NCBI GenBank assembly: GCA_963920635.1
Contig: OY987301.1
Coordinates: 20,998,501-21,062,500 of the forward strand
DNA: 64,000 nt
Direction: 5' to 3'
Source of the DNA: Pseudeuparius sepicola
Lineage: Eukaryota; Arthropoda; Insecta; Coleoptera; Anthribidae
Part shown: one piece after another, positions 12,901 through 26,300 of the stretch
Position numbering within the stretch: position 1 is the stretch's first letter
Layout of the letters: every line of letters starts with the position of its first letter
The notes under the pieces: model-generated
Databases searched by the model: none
Told to the model about the DNA's origin: nothing
Seen by the model: only the letters and a program-made list of their open reading frames with translations
Position numbers and translations under genes: made by a program

Positions 12901-13908
12901 GAAGTATGCTTTGCCAAGGTAAGCACCCAGAGGTATCCTTTTGCCTTTCTATAATTACTTAGGTATGCACAGGAGATGGCTTTTGTATGAATGTTGTGTG
13001 AATTTAAGTTAAGTTGATATTACAAAAGGAGACTGCGTATATATTTAGATAGTAATAGCTTGATATAGATATTCATCATATATATATTTTTCTAATAAAA
13101 TTATGATTTGTTTTTAAGTTGGCCGATGTTCGACGAGGTTCCAAGGCAGCGATAGAAAACAAGCACAGTAGGCAACCCAAACTACACTAAAACATGATTT
13201 GGATATGCAGCGCAAAGCGTCCCCAAACCGCGCCAGTGAATATTGTGAATACAACAGATGGTAAGCAAGGGCAAAATAGCAGATTTTGGAGGTATTGTTT
13301 TATTGTTTTCTCTTTCTTTCCAGATACGGATTTACTAAGGATCGGATGGTACAATAATTATTGTAAGAATAATCTAGAATTGTAGATAATTGATTTTAAA
13401 TAAATAGCCATCTGTTTATTCACTAGAAAAAGAAGATACTCTGTTTTGAAATTTTTAAGTACGTTACAATTTTAACTCCTGAACATTTGGGACGCCTTTG
13501 ATTAAGAATGTATAACTATCGCTACCTCGGAAAATGTCAAATCTCCCAGGAACATCACAACAAATTTCAGAATTTTATCTTTGTTCGTTCTGGAAATATT
13601 TATAGAAACCCGTTTGTGAAACTGCCCCTTTCGGGGGCTATAGCCCCATTAGGGGGCATTTTTGAGGCCATGTTTATAGGAACTTTTTTCATTTTTTTAG
13701 GCCGTAGAACACGCTGGTAAATTCTGGCAGGCTAATTTCGGGACACCCTATATAAAACAAAAACCTGAAATATTTTATACAAAATTTAACTGGGCCACAA
13801 TCACATAAACCGATTATCGATTCAGAGCTAGGTCGTTCTAAAAAGAACAAGGTTAGATGAGATAATTTTGCCCCCCCCCCCCTAAAATATTTTCTATGGG
13901 CGCCCTTG
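9939..13908. mobile_element. hAT-like element with perfect AACACCCG duplication
   Basis: The left end is CATGGGCGCCCATAG followed by a G run. The reverse complement of the right end is CAAGGGCGCCCATAG, later also followed by a G run. AACACCCG flanks both sides exactly (9931-9938 and 13909-13916). The 4-kb interior holds the palindromic insertion at 10893-13752 and no recognisable transposase, so it is a dead or non-autonomous copy. Confidence 0.8.
10893..13752. mobile_element. Palindromic element with TACAGGGTGTCCCG ends
   Basis: The left end TACAGGGTGTCCCGAAATTA faces the right end GCTAATTTCGGGACACCCTA. Inside, GTGTTCTACG, AAAAAAGTTCCTATAAACAT and GGGGCTATAGCCC have inverted partners near 13530-13740. 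A partial internal repeat of the same text lies at 11320-11380. About 11430-13430 is unrelated spacer or further insertion, including weak open frames such as 12458-12715. The whole lies inside the hAT-like element at 9939-13908. Confidence 0.7.
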
Positions 13909-13919
13909 AACACCCGGTA

Positions 13920-15670
13920 CAATAATCTTTATATTTTTATTTTTGGTACTGCGGCAAAAAAGTAATAAAGCAACTAAGAAACTAATCACAAACCTCTCAG
14001 ACATTAACTTGGACGATCGTGATTGATTTCAGATTCGCCAAGTTTGCCTATAGCAGATATCACAGATCAAATTTTATCAAATTAAGCCCGGCTTTTATAT
14101 ACAGAGAAAATTTTCACAATACCGATATATTCTTTTGAAGTGACGCATTCTTCATTTATTATGCAGTGTGTGTCACGTTAATTAGAAAACAATATAGAAA
14201 ACAATAATGTATTACCTACTTTTTAAGGGATTGAGCTATTCTCAAAATTATTTTTTCTATAATATAGTGGCCCACACTCCCAAAGGCGTACATTCTGATC
14301 TCTAAAAACTTAAATGGATACCAACTTCAATTATTTTAATTTAGAAACAAACATTCAGGAGCGTCTAATTTCGAAAACTAATTAGGTACCACGTTTTTAT
14401 TAACTCGCTTTCGTGCCCTGTTTGTCTGTTCGTCAAATTTTGCAATCGATTTTAAACTAATTTCCCGATACGCTATACATATTATTATATAGAGACTTGA
14501 AACTTTAAACGTAGCTCAAAACTGAATGACAATGTAATATTAAATTGCTATATACTTATTATTATGTTATTTGTTATTATAAAAAAATCATTAATATTAA
14601 ATAAAAATATTTGACTAGTGGAAATTTATGAACAGATAAACACATGACATAATATATATGCTGTTAATAAATAAAAAATAACATGTTAAAAACGCGTTAA
14701 GAAGAAATGATGACAAATAAACAGACAGACAAAAAAGCGACTTATTTAACAGTTAAAAAAAAATGCGACAACTATAGAACCTCCGCCAACACGGAACTAA
14801 GAAGGATCTGGAATTAATTTGTTTTACTATTGAAATAAAAAATCTTATGACAATAATTTTGATTAATTAATTCTTTATTTTATTTTTCAGGGAAATATAA
14901 CAATTAAACAGATTGATAATTGGTATGTAGAGAAACTGAAATCAATCTTAAATTTGCCAGATGTCTGTTATAATCTCATCAAGGTGTTTAAAATCGATTG
15001 AAAAATTTCAAACACAAAACTAAAAACCAGAAAATAATAAAATTTAAATAAAAAAATTGTTTAATACACCACGTTTTTATAAATTACAAAAAGTATAATA
15101 TAATAATATAAAAAACGGTCTAAAAAGTATAAAATATTTTTGCCTAGCCCCATAAAGTTTTGAAAAACGTCGGGCTCATGCAACATATAACTGACGCATA
15201 TACTTAAGTCACTAAAAATTATTATGTTGCACTGCAAATGTTTTATCAACGACAGCTACTCCTCTACACTCCTTACTATTATCTGTATTGCATGCGTTCC
15301 ATATTATTTATCGAATCTTTATTTGCCTAGGAAAAATTATTTCTTACTATTTTTGGTCCGTTTTTTATATTATTATATTAGTTTATTATACTTTTAGTCA
15401 TTTTTAAAAAGTGGCATATTTAAAAAAATATTTAAATTTTATTACTTTGTACAAAAGGATGCTGAAAATTTTTATTAATTTTGCACATAACTCTAAAAAC
15501 AAAAAATATGCCCTGATTTAACAAAGCCATAAAATCATTTGCAAATCTTTGTGTGTCATGTTCAAAATATCAAAAAAGAGGCTAATGGTGTCAATCGTCA
15601 CAATATGGAATAATGCACTAAAGAACTTTATCAATTTAACACAAATCGTCAAACCACAGATCCCAATAAG
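13920..15670. other. AT-rich spacer with no recognised gene
   Basis: It is very AT-rich with homopolymer stretches. Only short open frames without motifs were found on either strand. Confidence 0.5.
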
Positions 15671-15671
15671 A

Positions 15672-16787
15672 CACGGGCGTAGCCAGGATTTAGTTTTGGG
15701 GGGGGGGTTTAGTTTGAGAAGTAAATAAAACAACAAAAATATACTTACATGAAATTTAATATCTATATATATTCATCCGAAAAACTACGACATATTTATA
15801 AAGTTCTTAACTTTAAATGAAATGGATAAATTAATTTCGTTCCTCTGCGCTAAATCTAAAACCATTAAAGAAGAAATCTTCGGCTTTTTCTTTTAAATAT
15901 ATCCACTACTTCATCTGCATGAATTTCTGTTCCATAGTGAATGTTCATTAGAGCCAAACCATTAAGTCTGTTTTCACTTGTAGTGTTTCGTAAATAGTTT
16001 TTCAGTCTCCTTAGGCTCGAGAAAGACCTTTCTGGGGTAGCAGTGGATACAGGAATGGTAGCCAAGATTTGTAGTAATGTGTAAATATTAGGATAAAGGT
16101 TTTTATCGCACATATCTAGGCATTCCAAACTAGATTTCGGGGTAGGCAGTCTTCTTATCAGCATGCAAGGTAGCTGAAGCTTTGATAGCTAAGTCCAAAT
16201 TTGTTTCTTTATTAGAAACTCCTTGACCTTGACTACACCACTTTTCCAGTAGTCCATACCTTTAAGTTTATCACCCTTCCTTTTTTTCCCCTCCATTTTT
16301 CGACAGTAATAATGATTCACGTATCTATCCTTAACAAGGTCATCGAATAACAGCGCACTAAAATTACTCACTTACACGGTACACTTAATTCTCTTCACTA
16401 TTCGTTCACCACTTTTCACTTTTATTCGCTTCGAGTTCGCATGGAACAATACTGCCGTAAGCGCGGTCACGCGCCGCGGCGCCGCTTATATAGCAGCCCA
16501 GTAGCCGTCCAGAAACTTCCACAAAGTTCCGCTCATTTCGACCGAGGGGCGTGGCGAATAATCGAGAAACAACGCAAAGTGTCCCTACAATACAAAATAG
16601 TTCGGCTGCAACTGCGTCTGTCTCTCGTCAAAAGATGGCGCTAGGCGCTACTATTACTACATATATTCAAACGTAATAATAATTTAACTCTTCACTCCTC
16701 GTATTTTTTCAGTATAATATTAGGTAATATTTTGTTTATTTCGGGGGGGTTTGAACCCCCGAAACCCCCCCCTTGGCTACGCCCGTG
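15672..16787 (-). mobile_element. Internally deleted hAT transposon with transposase tail
   Basis: The left end CACGGGCGTAGCCAGG and right end CCTTGGCTACGCCCGTG are inverted repeats, each followed inward by G or C runs. The minus strand carries the transposase C-terminus (15865-16164) and a short upstream open frame (16189-16371). Beyond these lies a GC-rich stretch (16430-16640) with a TATATA word, which could be its promoter. No clear 8-bp duplication flanks it. It abuts the next element at 16797. Confidence 0.75.
15865..16164 (-). pseudogene. hAT transposase C-terminal dimerisation domain
   Basis: This 99-residue frame contains the motif ILATIPVSTATPERSFSSLR followed by RLKNYLRNTTSENRLNGLAL and MNIHYG. 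This is the hAT C-terminal dimerisation signature, closest in style to ZMYM1-like/52-kDa repressor-like transposases. The catalytic DDE core is missing, so it cannot act alone. It is coded on the minus strand within the element at 15672-16787, and upstream coding is reduced to a short unrelated-looking frame. Confidence 0.85.
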
Positions 16788-16796
16788 GATCTAACC

Positions 16797-17387
16797 CTTT
16801 GAATAAAGATAAAGATAATAAATAAAAATAATAAATAAATAATAAAGATGAAGAGCATGTTTGAGATTACGCGCGACCGAGGTAGTTTCTGCATATGGCG
16901 GGATGATGTTTCCGTTTTTACAGTCGAGCGCACCTTTGAGTTGTTTCGACAAACTGATCGAGGCAAAAATCCTCATTTTTCGTGAAATCAGTATCTACAA
17001 TACAGGCAAAAAATTATAAGGCGCGTTTATGTCTTTAATTTTAAATTTCCAATTATTAGGAAGTAGGTACTTACACACAAACGCCTATGCCACTTTGGTG
17101 CATGACCTCAAAAGTTAATTTAAATTACAAAATTACTTACTGGTGAATTATTATTGTCCTCGAACATTTAGTTTTGGCGACCAGGGAAGAACCACAAGCC
17201 GCATACAGCCATAAGCATAATAACTCGAAAAAGTTTTTAAGTACCTATCACATACTGGCACCTATCACCGTGTCAGATATCAAAATATTGTGTCAAAACT
17301 TGGCTCCTACACAGGGCGATTTCCGTCTCACGTATTTTATACTGCCTATAGAACTTTGACTCCTTCCTGTGATTCTTTTATTCAAAG
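16797..17387 (+). mobile_element. Family-B repeat (CTTTGAATAAAG ends), copy 1
   Basis: The ends CTTTGAATAAAG and CTTTTATTCAAAG are inverted repeats. Flanks ATCTAACC (16789-16796) and ATCTATCC (17388-17395) are an 8-bp duplication with one change. The interior includes TGCATATGGCGGGATG and AACGCCTATGCCACTTTGGT, shared with 39311-39910 (same strand), 48648-49219 and 36480-36900 (opposite strand). No transposase is present. Confidence 0.8.
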
Positions 17388-18354
17388 ATCTATCCAGATA
17401 TTTAGCAACGACATAGTTATTTTTAAGTTTTTTCAAAGATTTTAAATTTTATTACGTCCACTAGGAAAATGTGGTTAGAGCACAGCAATATTTTGACTGA
17501 TCGTAATATCTGGAATACTAAAACATCATTCAAGAATGCAACATTGGAAGAACTGCCTGCTGTTTAATGACATAGGCATTGGGCTTACTGAGGACTGCAC
17601 AGTCTAATTACTCGTAAGTATGTAGTTAAGTATAGGTGTATAGGTATACGCCTTCCGATGACAATGATAATAAACTATTTCATGGTGGTTTCGTTTAGGA
17701 AATGTCACGAGTTATATTACTCTTGACACAAATTTAAAGCACCGCGAGCGCGTATTATGGTAATTTATGTGTTTGCAATTAATTTTATATACGTCCAAAG
17801 ACATACACCGGCGGTACCGCCCAAAGCCTTATGACAATGACTTCGCGCCATATCGGTAGCAGTGTATATACAAAGTAAGTAACGCGCGGCATTTGTTATG
17901 CAAATTTTGAGCTGTTGAGAGTGGCATGCAAATCGCCGCGGCAACAAATGATTGTTGTTAAGGTGTTATAAATAACAATTATTTAATTTGGTGGGTATTT
18001 CGTTAATGGATGGGTTACTTGAAAATTAAAATAAATAATATTCCCAACGTGGAACTAATTAAAATAAAAAACTTTTGACATTTTCTTTTTAGTAAAACTT
18101 GTCGGGCCGTACATAGGTACCAAAAAATAATTCTGTACTAATTTTGTACTGCGGGTTATGGCGGGCTGATGCAAGCACTACATTTATCGGCAAATAAACT
18201 GTTGATAGTTGAGATTCTTTTAAACACAAGATTCTAACCTACAAATTCAAAAGTCGGAGGATAAAAATTTAAACAATTATATTTTTAACAAATAGATGAT
18301 GCCATAGTAAATGTATAGAACACGGGGACACAATTTTTTACACAAACTGCACAT

Positions 18355-19005
18355 AGCTGCAAGAAATCCCAAGTATTTAAATCATTTTTTGGTTTAAATC
18401 AATTTTTCGATTTAAATCATATTATCTTAAACCTTTTTCTTAAGTGGTGATTTTTGATTTATGATTTAAAACTTTTCTTCGGTGATTTGATCTTATAGGT
18501 GTTATGTATTTTTGATTTACTTCAAGATTTAAATCTTTTCCCAAGATTTAAATCATTTACCAAGGATTTAAATATTTCAAAACTATCTTAAATCAATTCG
18601 GAAAACTTAAATCTTTAAAAACGGCTTAAATATTTTGTCTGTGTTCGATTTAAATCGTTTAGAATGATTTAAATCGTTTATAATGATTCAAATCGTCTAT
18701 AATGATTTAAATTGTTTAGAATGATGTAAATCGTTAAGAATGATTTAAGTCGTTCAGAATGATTCATATAATGTAGTTTCGAATAATATTCTTTAGATTT
18801 AACAGATTTTATGTTAGGTATACCTACCTATATAAATATTACTACATATAGGTAGGTATTGTTTTTTTATTGGTCGCCGAGTCCCCCCCTATCGATTACG
18901 GAGACTAGCCAATTTGTCAGTAAACGCAAAATTTTGAACACTTAGTTTTATTAAATGCAAACAAGGTCTAAAAATACAATAATATACTTATTAATACATT
19001 TTATT

Positions 19006-19039
<34 letters not shown>

Positions 19040-19400
19040 TGATGATTTTAAATCATTACGAAGGATTTAAATTATTATGATGGATTTAAATCTTAAAACA
19101 TTCATAATGATTTAAATGATTTCAATGATTTTAAATCATTAATAATGACTTAAATCCTTTATAATGATTTAAATCCTTCGTACTGATTTAAATCGTTTAG
19201 AAAGATTTAAATCCTTTTCAAGTTCATAAATCTTTGGGAAAATGATTTACTGTAGGATAAATCATTTGAACACACAAAGTAGGTATCTTTGATTTAAATC
19301 ACTAGATATGCCAAAATTGATCTTGATCGTATTTAAATCATTTGAAACTAAATAAATGATCTTTGATCTTTGATTTAAATACGTAGGTGTGTATGTAAGA
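18355..19400. repeat. Field of GATTTAAATC palindromic words
   Basis: The self-complementary word GATTTAAATC and variants recur dozens of times on no strict period. At 18640-18770 there is a true tandem run with a 19-bp unit (AATGATTTAAATCGTTTAG), about six copies. A TAA trinucleotide run follows at about 19000-19035. The terminal text AGCTGCAAGAAA on the left and GCTCAGCTCTG near 19655 on the right may be the ends of a larger element. It codes for nothing recognisable. Confidence 0.75.
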
Positions 19401-22110
19401 TATCAAAATTTTTTAAGCACGTATCTACATCTAACTCATCAAAAGCAACAACTTTTTAATTTTTTTTTTTCGAAAAGCTCTTAAGTACCTAATAACATAC
19501 GTAATAATAAAAAGCACAAAGAATGGGGACGAATTAGGCTGTAAAATTCCAATTTACATTTTAATTGAAATTTAAATTAAATTAAATTTAAATACTTTTA
19601 TAAATATTTATATTATTCATTATTCGGTATTTAAATATTTTTAAAAAGTATTTTGCTCAGCTCTGTTTATCGTTAAGCTATTGAAAACATTATATACTTA
19701 TAATTATTAGCGGCATAGCCTTCCGCCACATTTTTAACAATTTTATTCAGCTGTATCCTTAATAGAGATGGTAAATAGCGACATTTAGCTAACGATATGT
19801 TTGCTTAATAATATTGCACTTTGCAGGTTGTCAATAACCAGTGACAAAAAAAACAGAACAATGCGCGGCAATTTGTTGTTTAATAATAGCCAGCGGCTGG
19901 AAATAGCGTTAAGCATTCATTATTCACTTAACATACATACAAATGGCTTTAATCCGACGCCACACCCATTATCGTATTGCTTATTATCTATAATTATTAA
20001 TTAGTTATTAATTTGACATTATTAATTTGACTCCCACAGGCGTAGTTCATATTCCAACATAATATAGAACGTATTTAGTAAGTAAGGAAACCTGGGTAAT
20101 ATTGAGACATGGGAAATTCAAAATAGCCCTATACTCCTGTAAATGGTTCGTAGATGGTGCCAGGTGAGGTGTAGATGTTAGCAAGACCCATAGACGTAAC
20201 TAGGTCGTATTTTTAGGGGGGCTGATCAGGACCGGCTCAAGATTTTGCGGGGCCGGGTGCCGCATGAAAATGCGGGGCCCCGACAAGGAATTATTTAATC
20301 CATTAAGAAGAAATTTTTGAAAGTCGGTACGCTACTTACAAAGGTATATTTTTTACATGTCATTCTGTAAAATGGTATAGGCCGAGGCTACGAGTTTGGA
20401 TCACTTCTGTGACGTATAGTATAGGAATTAATTTGGTGGAGGGACAGTTTTTGTGTCTTTTTTTAAACAAGGGCATTTAAAATAATCCTAAAAAATGCGC
20501 CGCAGGCGAAATTTTTTAAAAATTTGAAGAAAAATTACATAAAATTAGTCTTGGGAAATCCCAATATCTTCAAATTTACAAGCTGGAGTGAATATTTTCA
20601 AATTCCGAAATGGGTTCGGTCCCGCCCTTCTAAATAACGTTACTGATTGGATCACCCTGTACCACCCTTGAGTTGCCACACCCAAAAACGTTTATTTTAA
20701 GGCTTCAAAAAATAATGTACCTATAGGTCTATCTACTGGTAATTTTGAATCATCTTTAATTCATTTAAGAAAAAACATTATGAAAAAGTAGAGGTTTCCG
20801 AGTAGAAACCAGAGAAAAAATGTTGAGAATGTCTGCTATTTTGTGATGCAAGATTATTTACGCATAGTAGATATTAGGTATAACGAAACAACAATACACT
20901 GGACGAATAACAAAATAAAAGTCTGGAGTCTGGCACAGCAAAAGTACCTACATTCTCCGACGCCCGTCTCGTCTATCTTTCTCTCGGCAGCAGGCACGGT
21001 GTGTTCGGTCTCGCTTGCGCGTTTAAATTTCAGTCGGATTTTGTGGGGGCACAAGGCGCAAGATTCCGCAAGAGCAAGCGATTCATCGAAACTGGTGAAT
21101 TTAAAAAGGCGCGTGCGGTGTTCGGCGTGTTGCGTAACGTTACGTTGTCAGAATGTTAGATCTATTCTGTTTACGAGAAGCATATCTTCGCACATCCTTT
21201 ACATTTTAGGGAGGGCTAATAGAAATGTAGGTTTCAAGGTTCCCGCCTATTCGGTTTACAAGTTGTGATGCTGGTGTGAAGTTTGCACGCCATACTAATT
21301 TTTTAACGGTTAGATAATTGAGCTTGTGAAGAACTGTGAGACAACTGCTTTATTAAATAAGTAGGGGATGTATATCCTATATAGTGTTGAACAGTGCTTG
21401 GTGCATGTACATAATTAAAATTCAAAAATAATATTTGAGATTATAGTACTAGATCTACCTAATGTTTTCATTTTGCAGTATAGGTACCTTGGGTAACAGA
21501 CAATTTCAATAGGGGAACAGTGGGACGTGTAACTGTTACCCATGTCTCAGTGTTCTTCATATAATAATAGAACAATATCGCTTACATTTGTATACCAACA
21601 ATGTGCGAAAAATGTAAAGGTTTTCAATTTTGTTTCAGATATAAACCCATAAAATTGCATAGATATATTCTGTACATATTTTCCCTAAAAATAAACAGAG
21701 GTACACCTACTTTCAGACAATGTCTTACTGTTTCCCTTGACTGGGTAACAGTGAGACAAATAATGTGAAGTGTAGGTGGGTACCTACTTGTATAAAAGTG
21801 GTGTATGCCGTGCCGTGAAAGTATTATTGCGTAAAAAGTGGAACAAATTAGGTACCTAGTGAAGTGGTAAATGTGATTATTAGGTATTAAGTTATGGTAA
21901 GTGCTTGAAGCACATAGCTTGAAGCACTGTGCTTCTGTACTACACTATGTTCAACGAATGTTCATACCTATACGTCACAACTCCCGTCCTTGTCTGACTC
22001 GTATATATTCATGAGTAAGACAAGGACAGGAGTTGTGACATATAGGTATGAACATTCGTTGAACAGAGTTTAAGTGAGTCTTAATAGGTATTATTCTTTA
22101 TGCGGGATAT
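19400..22110. other. Spacer with transposon-end fragments and a GC-rich patch
   Basis: Around 20190-20290 are end fragments of hAT-like elements (ATAGACGTAACTAGG, a G run, then CAGGACCGGCTCAAG). A more GC-rich patch at about 20930-21150 holds one open frame (20843-21268) with no recognisable motif. It could be a promoter or a transposon piece. Confidence 0.4.
21948..22065. repeat. Inverted repeat with arms of about 48 bp
   Basis: TGTTCAACGAATGTTCATAC pairs with GTATGAACATTCGTTGAACA, and the match continues through ACAACTC/GAGTTGT and GTCCTTGTCT/AGACAAGGAC to a loop of about 20 nt. No direct repeat flanks it, unlike the tiny palindromes elsewhere. Confidence 0.85.
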
Positions 22111-22115
22111 AGGGC

Positions 22116-23365
22116 TACAGGCGAATATGAGTTCCGCTATAGATGGGGATCTTGGAACCCGTACCAGATACGAAGTCTGCGTCAAATGGAGGCAATCTTG
22201 CGCCTTTAGGCGCCTAACAATAGGTGTGCCCTTGGGAAAGATAAAATATTTTAATGAGCTGCTGCGATGAGATATTTAAGAAAAACCGAATTTTTGAAAA
22301 TTGGATTTTATTTTTTCTGACGCCATTTGCGATAATATTGAAAAATAAATTATATGTTCCCATTGCAATTTTTTCTGGTGTTTTTAGATTTTCGGGGCGA
22401 CATTTTTAGTTTTTGAGAGGGATCATCATAATTGTTTTAAATACGGACCTGGATTTTTTATTCCGTATTTTGAAATGAATCGTTGTTCTGAATACAACGA
22501 TGTATGACATACAGCTAGGTACATATTTTTTCCCGTTTTGGCCGCTAAAATGCACATTTACTACGAAAAAAATTTATACGGTCCTGGACTATGCATATTT
22601 CTTTTTTTAAGCTATTCCAATAATAACAGGTCATCATTATTTTAATACCTACTGGATTAATTAAACCCCATGTTTGTCATAATTTGAAATTCTTTTTTAT
22701 ACTTTGGGTAAAAAGTATTCCACTACTGTTAATAATTATTGTTGTTATTTATCTAACGTATTTATAAGAAAAAATTCAAAATATGACATACATGGAGTTT
22801 AATTAATCTAGTAGGCATTAAAATAATGATCACCTGTTATAAATTGGAATATCTTTGAAAAAAAAAGAGAAAAATGCGCAGAGTCCAGGACCGTATTTGT
22901 TCTTATAGTAAATATGTGCATGTTAGCGGCTAAAACGAAAAAAATATGTATGTGTCATACATCGTTGTACCTACTCAGGACAACGATTCATTTCGAAATA
23001 TGCAATAAAAAAAAACAAGTTCGTATTTAAATAAATGAAGATGATCCCTCTATCTCAAAAACGAAACGTCGCCCCGAAAATCTAAAAATACCAAGACATA
23101 GTCCAGAAAAACTTGCAATGAAAAAGTAGATATATTTATTTTTCAATATTACCTATCGCAAATGGCGCCAGAAAAAAATTAAATCTATAATTTTCAATAT
23201 TCGGTTTTTCTTAAATATCTCAGCAACCCATCAAAATATTTTAAATTTCTTAACGGCATATTGTTAGGTATATACCCAAATGCGCAACTTTGCCTCCATT
23301 TGACCGACTTTGTGTTACGGTTTCCGAGATCCCCATGTTGAGCACCGGAACTGAATCACCCTGTA
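22116..23365. mobile_element. Long palindromic transposon, second family
   Basis: The left end TACAGGCGAATATGAGTTCC and right end GGAACTGAATCACCCTGTA are inverted. Arms of about 550 bp match by eye through GGGGATCT, TCAAATGGAGGCAA, GGGGCGAC and TGTATGACA to a centre near 22735. The total of about 1250 bp is close to that of 4288-5541, but the sequence is unrelated except for the end style. A single-arm relative with TACAGGGTGAG and GGGGATCTCGGAAAC begins at 25815. Confidence 0.8.
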
Positions 23366-23379
23366 CACCTACCCCATGG

Positions 23380-26300
23380 TTGGTGCGTGGAAATTTGCAA
23401 ATTCTTACAGATATTTTTATACAGATATACAATTCCTCGGGACATTCTTTTAAGTTGGGCATGTTATTGCTTCAAACTATTGAAACTCGAAAACGCTTTG
23501 TCCAATAATTGTTTTTTGGGTTATCTCATCTTAATCAGCGTTAAAAAAAAGTTTGCTTATTTACCTGGATCTGTAGGTATATTTATAATAACAATGAAGT
23601 TACAATTTTGCGCACTTCATTTGGAATCCCCTGTATGTAGGATGTAGGTATCTATTGAACTCTCTTACTTCCACAGAGAATCCAATGAGCGGTTATGCAA
23701 CGAACTTTATAAAAGGCCTATGTTGAATTCTTTGGGGGGGGGGGGGGCGGGGGGATAATAGTCCTTTTCTTTCTACTTATAAAAAGAGTAGAAAACGTCT
23801 TCCTTGCACAAAAATCATTACGCCTCATAGTTCACAATGAAAAATTACCAACATAGTGGATTTAAGTATACTTAATATTTTATGTTCATAAACTGTATCC
23901 GCATGGACGGAGTTTCGACAAGAGTAGAACATTGCAATTATCTATTAAGTCATTCTTTGTAAAAAATTCTACTTGTCGAGGAAATAAGATTACTATATTA
24001 AAATCTTAAGTCAGATGTACAGGATGTTAATAAATTAAGAAAACATGAAAGTTCCAAGAGATAAACAAGGTACCTAGGTATCTACCATTATTTCATATTT
24101 ATAGTTTGGGGTAGATATTGTGGTGTCACGTTTAGGCCACGCCCCCTTTTACCGTCATCGAACCTACCCTATGTGTTTTATAGCCCCCCCGTCTTTTGCC
24201 TTCATAGAGGTCCGGTTTTGCCTTCCGGAAGCAGACAAAATGGACCAAACGAGTTATTTTTTCTTTTATTTTTTTGCCTGGTGTGATTTAGCCGATTTGA
24301 GGTATACGTGAGAGAATATGTTATGTTATCAAAGACTTAATTTTATTTTGCAAATAAAGTTCAAATAGTTTAAAAAATTGACTAACTTTCTTTTACCTCC
24401 CTTTCCCCTATCAAAGATCATAATATTCAATTATCGAATTATCAACTATCGAATATCATATGATCTTTGCCAATATTTAGTTTGGTGAATAATTTAATAA
24501 CCTCCAACTCTGCCACTTTTAGCCAATCAATTTCAAATTTTCTTCCGTTACCCCTCCCCCTCTCAAATATGATCTAGTGCGACCATGTCTACCGCGATTT
24601 ATAAAAAAAACACGACAAATCTGGGTAGCATCTGCCTCCAGAAACAACCGCGTAGAACCATGAATGAAACCTATGCCCAGCCGACGCGCCGGCGGCTCCG
24701 TACTGCCGGCATTCCACCTTGAACTCGTAACTGACTGTGCGACACCTGCGGGCTGGTAGGAGCGGTGGGAGGGCCTTAGCCCAAGCCTCGGCCAATCAGA
24801 AACTGATCTGGCTGGTGGTACCGTCCAATCTGCAGCGGTTCGACCGCTCACGCATGGGCGTCCCGCGCCGAGCGCGTCCGGAAAAATCGATAATCTCCAA
24901 TACTTAATAATCGATATTTTATTATTTATTGGATTATTATTCATGGGTTTTATGCAGATTGGGAGGTAAGGAGAGCGTATATGGCGGGCCGGGTAAGTAG
25001 TGGATGCGCGGAGCGCGTGTCGCGCATCTCGAGATGAGATATGGTGGTTGGTAATTTATATAGGGGCTCGTAGATCTTAGCTATCGTCGGCTGATTACAC
25101 GGCGTGATAAATAGTTTCCATAAATGTTTATTTTTAGTTTTAGCAATGAGCTATGCCTCAACGAACGATTTGTTTGAAGAAAATACAAGGTAGGTATGCG
25201 TCAAGAAATGAAACGATCATACTTAAGCAGGGCCGATTTATCCATTAGGCAAGAAAGGCAGCTGACTAATTTTAAAAACCTGGCATCGTTGCTTGTAGAA
25301 AAGATCGAGTAGGTAGTTACCTACTGACAGAAAACTTAGATATGGCCGAATTTGTTCAAATCCAACATGGCGTCAATCATAGGCGTAGCTAGCCTTTTTT
25401 CTCCGGGGGGGCTTAAGCCCCTGAAGGAGATGAGATTCAGTAACGCGCAAAAGCGCCGGAGCGCCGCATATAAACACTTTGGTGTATATGTATGTATGTG
25501 TTTACCTAACTCACTATAAAAGGACTAAAATTTCCGTTTAAAAATAAAAGTAAGCCATGATTGTGTCGAATAAGCGTCACCGTTTACGTCACAGCACCTG
25601 CGCGCGGGCATACCGTTTTCTGTGTATCGTGGGTTACTGCTCGGATGAGTGAATAGTCAATTGTCAATTAATTAGGTACTTAGGTACTTATTTGTAAATG
25701 AACTTACTGAACTAAATGAAGAAAATTAAAGTACTTACATAAACTATAGCAGAGCTTATTTACTTATTAATCGGCGCAACGTTATTAATTTAAATACACA
25801 CAACTTTACTACATACAGGGTGAGTTTTTTTCGATGCCCACTATGGGGATCTCGGAAACTAGCAGAGCTAGAACAAAGGTTAAATGAGGAAAGTATTGCA
25901 GTTTTGAATGCTAAATCTAATGCTCCTTTTGGATTTTTAAAAAAGTTCATGGCTCAGTAGATACTTTGAAAAGAGTGATTTTTTGCTATTTCATCAGATC
26001 TCTGTAGCTCCGTTATTTCTGATTATATACAGAAAAACTGTTGAGACAAAAATTGTAGATAATTTTCGGATTAATAAGATAATCTAATCCAATTTTTTAT
26101 GTTGTTTGTAATTTTTGAGATATTACATAAACTTTTGTTTTTTAAATGTAAATCATAGTTGGCTGTGGCCTTATCAAATCGGCCAATTTTTGAGCTTAAC
26201 TCGTTTAAATGATTAAATAACATTCAATTTAAACAGTACTTGGACATGCGCGAAAGGTATGCCATCCTTTTTTCAGCATTTTCATAATAAGAACTTACAT

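Noticed and set aside
18640..18770. Regular repeats resembling a CRISPR array
   Set aside because: The 19-bp units are contiguous and degenerate with no unique spacers, and the genome is eukaryotic.
20843..21268. A 141-codon open frame in a GC-rich patch
   Set aside because: No domain, no splice context and no conserved motif; it is likely chance or transposon-derived.
24519..24944. A 141-codon minus-strand frame
   Set aside because: It has no recognisable motif; GC-rich composition explains the open frame.
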